This document shows, piece after piece, positions 6,464 to 9,780 of a DNA stretch of 9,780 nucleotides. Source of the stretch: Candidatus Parvarchaeota archaeon (GTDB taxonomy: Archaea > Nanobdellota > Nanobdellia > Parvarchaeales > Parvarchaeaceae); the NCBI GenBank assembly GCA_027366075.1, contig DAHXLI010000052.1, forward strand, positions 1-9,780, in the 5' to 3' direction. The position numbers were made by a program, and so were the translations under genes. The stretch's first letter is position 1; each line of letters begins with the position of its first letter. Under the pieces are notes generated by a model. It saw only the letters and a list, made by a program, of their open reading frames with translations. It had not been told where the DNA came from and made no database searches.

Positions 6464-7048
6464 CTACGTTTGCGGGCGGTTCGCGATGTTTTTATCGTTT
6501 ACTTTGATCATCCTTATACTTGCGTTTTCCGGTTTTATTTTCTTTGCCTCTTCGAGGGACACGTTTTCGTATAGGTGTATTATCGTCTTGATTATCCCGC
6601 CGTGCGTGACTATGAGGACCGTCTTGTCCCGGTATTTTTTGTATAATTTTTGGAAGAATCTGGACAGCCGGTCCCTAGCCTCCATGGTGCTTTCTCCGCC
6701 TTCGGGCTTAAAGGTGAAGCTGTCTGTGCCTGTCCGTGCCATCCCTTCTTTGTACATCGCGTGCACCTCGGGGCCGGTCATCCCTGCGTATATCCCAATA
6801 TTCCTTTCCCTCAACTGTCTAGTGTAGTAGACTGGCGCACTGTGGTACTTCGCTATCTCCATGCACGTGTCCCTCGTCCTTTTGAGGTCGCTGGAAAATA
6901 TCGCGTCGATTTTTTCGCGCTTTAGCGCGAGGCCGGCCGCTTTTGCCTGTTTGATACCTTTTTTGGTCAGGTGGCCGGGCAAGTGCCCCTGCACTATGTC
7001 TTTTGTATTCTCTTCTGTCTCACCGTGCCTTACTATTATGAGTTTCAT
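6464..7048 (-). CDS. Histidine phosphatase superfamily protein (phosphoglycerate mutase-like)
   Basis: A 194-residue cytosolic enzyme of the histidine phosphatase superfamily, which transfers phosphate through a phospho-histidine intermediate. The nucleophile motif is IVRHGETEEN (Arg7, His8, Gly9, Glu10). The second pocket arginine is Arg57 in FSSDLKRTRDT, the catalytic acid is likely Glu81 in LRERNIGIYAG, and the second histidine is His149 in LIVTHGGIIK. The GHLPGHLTKKGIKQA stretch (21-35) matches the usual substrate-side loop. The length suits small broad-specificity phosphatases or alpha-ribazole/phosphoglycerate phosphatases rather than glycolytic mutase; the substrate cannot be told from sequence. 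Its ATG is 9 bases below the stop of the surface-protein gene, so the two probably share a transcript. It is followed by inverted repeats before lon. Confidence 0.93.
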   Translation of the reverse strand: MKLIIVRHGETEENTKDIVQGHLPGHLTKKGIKQAKAAGLALKREKIDAIFSSDLKRTRDTCMEIAKYHSAPVYYTRQLRERNIGIYAGMTGPEVHAMYKEGMARTGTDSFTFKPEGGESTMEARDRLSRFFQKLYKKYRDKTVLIVTHGGIIKTIIHLYENVSLEEAKKIKPENASIRMIKVNDKNIANRPQT

Positions 7049-7057
7049 ATCATAGAC

Positions 7058-9211
7058 CTATACATATGGACAAGATGGCGATGTCGAATAAATTATTGTT
7101 TCCACCGATCCAGAAGGCAACTTGCCGGTCGAAGGGCACGGATAATATTCAGTGCCGCCATAGACCTGATCGTATACTTTGAACGTGCCATAACCGGGCG
7201 TAGGCAGGCTTGCGCTGGTGCCGGCGCCATTCGCGGCGATTATAGAAGTGTAAAAGCTGACGTTGGACGGCAGAGCGGACGAGATATGCGTCGACGAGTT
7301 ATAGGTCACATTCCAATCGGAAAGCCCACGCGGCAGCCCGTATTCCTCGAATGCCGCCGAGCAATTAAGTTTTTGCGTAAAGTTTATCGTCCGCGATTTC
7401 CCGGCCACGAGATAGCCAGAAGACTTGTTTGCCGAAAAGTTGCCGATGCAGCCAGTGGTGTAATAGTCTACGAGTATGGGCTTTATGCTAAAAGAATAAT
7501 TCCCTGCCGTAGTCGTAAACGATAGCGCCTGCGTGACGTTCGAAGACTTTAAGAGCCCATTGTAATTCGCGCTCCAGCCAAGGAATTGCGGAAGATTCGT
7601 CTCGTATATGCTGGAAACAAGGTAATCAGTTGGGCTGCACAGATTTATGGTCGAATAATTTATCCTTACATAAGAACCGGAGGAAACGTTCCCGACGGCA
7701 GGGCAGGGGTAATACGTGTCCGCACCTGCCGTGACTTGTCGCGCCTTGAATGAGGAGATTCTGCTTGAAGGATAGAATGTGATGTTGGTCGGGCTTTCAG
7801 CGGTCCTGTTGCCACGGTCTAACGTGACGTTCCATTTGTTTCCAGATGGCAGCCCGTTCGCATCGAAGACCACCGAACAGTTTTCGGTAAGAGGGGTCCC
7901 GATGTACGAAGTTGACTGGCCGGCAACTAGATAACCGGAAACGGCCGCTCCGGTATAAGATAGACCGCAAAACCCATCTTCGGAACTGAACGGCCTCAAG
8001 GAATAGGAATAATTCCCAGGTTCGGCATATAATGCAGTGAAGCTGCTGGTGGACGTCACATTTACGTTGCCGTAGTCAACCCACCACGGGTATCCCGCTG
8101 GCAGGTCGAAGTCGTTGAATATCGTCGTACAGAGCTGATTTGAACCGCAGCTGTTTACCGCGGAAGAACTGTTCCAAAACCCGGTCTGCTCAACAGAAAT
8201 ATTTTTTGGCAGTGTCGGGCTCTCGTTTACAGAGGTATACGGCAGGATATCCACAGAGGCATTGAACGGGACCCAATCGGTCACGTTCCACCGGCTCGTC
8301 TTCGATATCACGCCCCCTACAGACAGCGAACTTATGCCGCCAGCGCACGAGTTGGACCAGTCTACGGCGACTTCATATTTCCCCGCAGTCACATTTAATG
8401 ACTTGCTCCAAAACCCGTTGCTTTGGCCGAACCATGATTTATTGCTGAAGACACTTGTCCAAGCCCCTCCGCCAATGCTTTTGAAAAACACCGCCGTCTC
8501 GTCGTTCGATATTATCTCAAAACTAACGGAAGAGGAAAAGTACATGTCCGACACCGCGGTATACCCCTGCGTGTCATATGGCGGGTTGCAGTCTATAAAC
8601 GCGGACCGGATGTCGCTCAAATTGCCCGGGAACGCGGACGAAAGCTTGCCGAGGAAGATGCCGCCGGAATAATATTCCGTAGTCAAAGACAGGTTGCCGT
8701 TGGAAGTGCCGAACGCATACGAATTCGCCAACAAAGACGAGATAAAGCTGTTTATTTGAGAGGTCGCGGTCCCGGAAAAAGTCCCAGAAGTCACATACGG
8801 GCCGAAACTGGAGGAGATAATCTGGTAAGAAACGGTAATCGTTACGACGTAAGTAGAACCAGAAGGAAATGGGCAGCCACCGGCTATCGAAAATATCTGT
8901 TGCTCGGAAGGGGCCATCCCAACGCTCAATGGAAGAGAGGCGACCTGGGTGCCATTAGACAACGTAAAGTTTACTTGCGTCAACCGAATATGGGATCCAA
9001 GCTGATTCGTTACCTGCACAAAAAACCCGAAATTGGAAACGCATTCCTGCGCGTTGACTTGGAAGCCGGATAGGCCGGTGACGGTAGCCACGGTGATGCT
9101 GGGGGAGAATATCCCCAGAGAATAAAGAACTACCACGACTATCACGATAATCAGTATGGCCCAGCCATACGTCATCGTATATTCTAAGGCACTCTGTGAT
9201 ATTTTTTCCAT
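7058..9211 (-). CDS. Large secreted surface protein with class III (pilin-type) leader, PA14-like region and tandem LPxGxxW repeats
   Basis: The 717-residue protein begins MEKISQSALEYTMTYGWAI, then a helix of Ile/Val to about residue 35. This is a class III signal with Glu at +5 if cleavage falls before Gln6, as in archaeal pilins handled by a FlaK/PibD-type peptidase. Residues 40-150 form a beta-rich domain seen behind such leaders (GFQVNAQECVSNFGF...VQVTNQLGSHIRLTQV). Residues 178-300 look PA14-like (TEYYSGGIFLGKL, FEIISNDETAVFF, TAGKYEVAVDWS). From about 364 to 710 a unit of some 170 residues occurs twice, each containing a NLP/DLP...W segment, GNYS[YF]S[LI][RK]P, SGYLVAG, a CS..F..GLP...WNVT segment, YYPCP and a YST end. 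More than 20 NxS/T sequons and paired cysteines suggest a glycosylated, disulfide-bearing external protein. It is first in an operon with the phosphatase. Confidence 0.88.
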   Translation of the reverse strand: MEKISQSALEYTMTYGWAILIIVIVVVVLYSLGIFSPSITVATVTGLSGFQVNAQECVSNFGFFVQVTNQLGSHIRLTQVNFTLSNGTQVASLPLSVGMAPSEQQIFSIAGGCPFPSGSTYVVTITVSYQIISSSFGPYVTSGTFSGTATSQINSFISSLLANSYAFGTSNGNLSLTTEYYSGGIFLGKLSSAFPGNLSDIRSAFIDCNPPYDTQGYTAVSDMYFSSSVSFEIISNDETAVFFKSIGGGAWTSVFSNKSWFGQSNGFWSKSLNVTAGKYEVAVDWSNSCAGGISSLSVGGVISKTSRWNVTDWVPFNASVDILPYTSVNESPTLPKNISVEQTGFWNSSSAVNSCGSNQLCTTIFNDFDLPAGYPWWVDYGNVNVTSTSSFTALYAEPGNYSYSLRPFSSEDGFCGLSYTGAAVSGYLVAGQSTSYIGTPLTENCSVVFDANGLPSGNKWNVTLDRGNRTAESPTNITFYPSSRISSFKARQVTAGADTYYPCPAVGNVSSGSYVRINYSTINLCSPTDYLVSSIYETNLPQFLGWSANYNGLLKSSNVTQALSFTTTAGNYSFSIKPILVDYYTTGCIGNFSANKSSGYLVAGKSRTINFTQKLNCSAAFEEYGLPRGLSDWNVTYNSSTHISSALPSNVSFYTSIIAANGAGTSASLPTPGYGTFKVYDQVYGGTEYYPCPSTGKLPSGSVETIIYSTSPSCPYV

Positions 9212-9224
9212 TAGTCATCGGAAC

Positions 9225-9239
9225 TACTGTTTCACAGTA
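9225..9239. repeat. Inverted repeat TACTGT-TTC-ACAGTA in the leader of the surface-protein gene
   Basis: Two perfect 6-base arms with a 3-base spacer lie 14-28 bases before the ATG at 9211. On the minus strand a GGAGGT stands immediately upstream (9239-9244), too far from the ATG to act as its Shine-Dalgarno site unless the hairpin brings it closer. It could be an operator or a small RNA hairpin. Confidence 0.4.
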
Positions 9240-9261
9240 CCTCCGAAAGTAGATAGGCATA

Positions 9262-9274
9262 GCTTAAATAAAGC
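9262..9274. promoter_or_regulatory. Near-palindromic TATA box that may serve both directions
   Basis: GCTTAAATAAAGC has GCTT/AAGC ends and an A/T core that reads as a TATA box on both strands. For the plus-strand ORF it is centred about 24 bases before the ATG at 9292, which fits a leaderless transcript. For the surface-protein gene it lies about 57 bases before the ATG, giving a leader of about 30 bases that contains the TACTGT inverted repeat. Confidence 0.4.
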
Positions 9275-9291
9275 ACTTGCTTTTTAATAAA

Positions 9292-9489
9292 ATGAAGTTT
9301 CGAGTTAGATACAGACCTAGAAATAGTGGGGATTGGCCAGAATTAGTGGGCATTTTTGACTTACCTCTCAAGGTGTCAAAGGCAAACACTGAAGAAGAAC
9401 AGGAGAAGCAAGACCTGCAAGCCGCATTCACTTACTTAAAAGTCGCATGGATGAATGTCGATATTATCGGCATAGAGAAATTACACTAG
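9292..9489 (+). CDS. Small 65-residue hypothetical protein next to the IS end
   Basis: The frame reads MKFRVRYRPRNSGDWPELVG..., with an acidic helix (ANTEEEQEKQDLQAAFTYLK, residues 35-54) and the C-terminus VDIIGIEKLH. I do not recognise it. The ATG at 9292 is preferred over an in-frame TTG at 9277 because a TATA-like box is centred about 24 bases before it. Its TAG stop overlaps the TAG stop of the convergent transposase within one CTAG. Because transposase genes normally end some bases before the element's terminus, the boundary of the IS probably falls inside this ORF. Its last residues may therefore be encoded by IS DNA, and the original gene may have been longer. It uses fewer CpG-containing codons than the genes to its left. 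Being real and expressed is likely but not certain. Confidence 0.5.
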   Translation: MKFRVRYRPRNSGDWPELVGIFDLPLKVSKANTEEEQEKQDLQAAFTYLKVAWMNVDIIGIEKLH

Positions 9490-9780
9490 CCATTAGGATC
9501 TTTTCCTATATTCAGAAGTGCAACGGCGAATCTTTTTGCGGTTATTTGAGTAGTTATTGTTGTTAAGCCAAGACACAACCTTACTCCAAGATCTACCAAA
9601 AGCCAACAATTGTAAAGTGCAGTAGAAAGCATGAAGTAAAAGTATCGAATCATATAGTTTACCGACGTAGTTTTTCCTCTGAAAGTGTATTTCTTAACGC
9701 GGTAGCCCGATTCAATCTGCCAACGACTTCTGTACATTTCGCCAATTCTAAACGCCATAATAAGATCCTCAGAAGTTAAG
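9486..9780 (-). CDS. IS4-type DDE transposase, C-terminal 97 residues, runs off the right edge
   Basis: The frame is open from the right edge (LTSEDLIMAFRIGEMYRSRW...) to a TAG at 9488-9486, so only the last 97 residues are seen and the true start lies outside. It contains YRSRWQIESGYRVKK, which matches the Y-(2)-R-(3)-E-(6)-K signature of IS4-superfamily transposases exactly, including the catalytic Glu of the DDE triad. After it come a TTSVNYMIRYFYFMLSTALYN stretch and a hydrophobic region typical of archaeal IS4-like enzymes. The Met at 9758 is internal, not a start. This part shows no frameshift, so the copy could be intact beyond the window. The enzyme would cut and join the ends of its own element; terminal repeats cannot be defined with only one end present. 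Confidence 0.85.
   Translation of the reverse strand, partial: LTSEDLIMAFRIGEMYRSRWQIESGYRVKKYTFRGKTTSVNYMIRYFYFMLSTALYNCWLLVDLGVRLCLGLTTITTQITAKRFAVALLNIGKDPNG

Noticed and set aside
6971..7525. Plus-strand 184-codon frame
   Set aside because: It crosses the phosphatase/surface-protein junction antisense and is arginine-rich without any motif.
9239..9244. GGAGGT as a Shine-Dalgarno site for a GTG start at 9232 on the minus strand
   Set aside because: That GTG frame (GTG AAA CAG TAG) stops after three codons, and the ATG at 9211 starts the recognised class III leader.
8955..9260. Minus-strand 101-codon frame over the surface-protein start
   Set aside because: It runs in a different frame through the class III leader, which is clearly the coding frame, and lacks protein-like features.

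Overview
The window looks like a piece of a DPANN archaeal genome, most likely from the Micrarchaeota/Parvarchaeota (ARMAN) side. The best evidence is a surface protein that starts with a class III (pilin/archaellin-type) leader of the form QSALEYTMTYGWA followed by one hydrophobic helix, a hallmark of secreted proteins in these nano-archaea. Supporting evidence is a membrane-inserted LonB-type protein, frequent ATA isoleucine codons, TATA-like boxes about 25-30 bases before start codons (leaderless transcripts), and almost no Shine-Dalgarno sites. The lineage is inferred; no rRNA or other phylogenetic marker is present apart from cysteinyl-tRNA synthetase.

Layout, left to right. (1) Positions 1-437, minus strand: the first 146 codons of a ChaN/TraB/Tiki-like 'GExH' protein that runs off the left edge. 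(2) 487-696, minus: a decayed VapB-type antitoxin gene with an in-frame stop and no toxin beside it. (3) 749-2630, minus: cysS followed by an overlapping gene for an unknown 164-residue helical protein. (4) 2690-3409, plus: a divergent gene for a four-helix membrane protein with a four-cysteine external loop. (5) 3411-3454: a convergent A/T-rich terminator zone and a 12-base palindrome. (6) 3452-6363, minus: a two-gene unit with a TGATG junction, encoding a LonB-family protein in which the protease dyad and the ATPase motifs all appear mutated, then a 235-residue two-helix membrane protein. (7) 6417-6462: two inverted repeats ahead of lon. (8) 6464-9211, minus: a 717-residue glycoprotein-like surface protein with a class III leader, a PA14-like region and a tandem repeat, followed 9 bases later by a histidine phosphatase. 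(9) 9262-9780: a promoter that may serve both directions, a 65-residue ORF, and the C-terminal end of an IS4-type transposase running off the right edge.

The most notable system is the pseudo-LonB plus its translationally coupled membrane partner. The fold landmarks of archaeal membrane Lon are recognisable (AAA core split by two membrane helices, protease domain with the LRQDV segment), but the catalytic Ser is Ala, the catalytic Lys is Arg, Walker A lacks the Gly before Lys, and Walker B is IEN instead of IDE. This suggests a scaffold, adaptor or regulator at the membrane rather than a protease. The unit sits directly downstream of a surface-protein operon, which makes an envelope role plausible but unproven. 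The two window ends show gene decay and mobile DNA: a broken antitoxin on the left and an IS element on the right.
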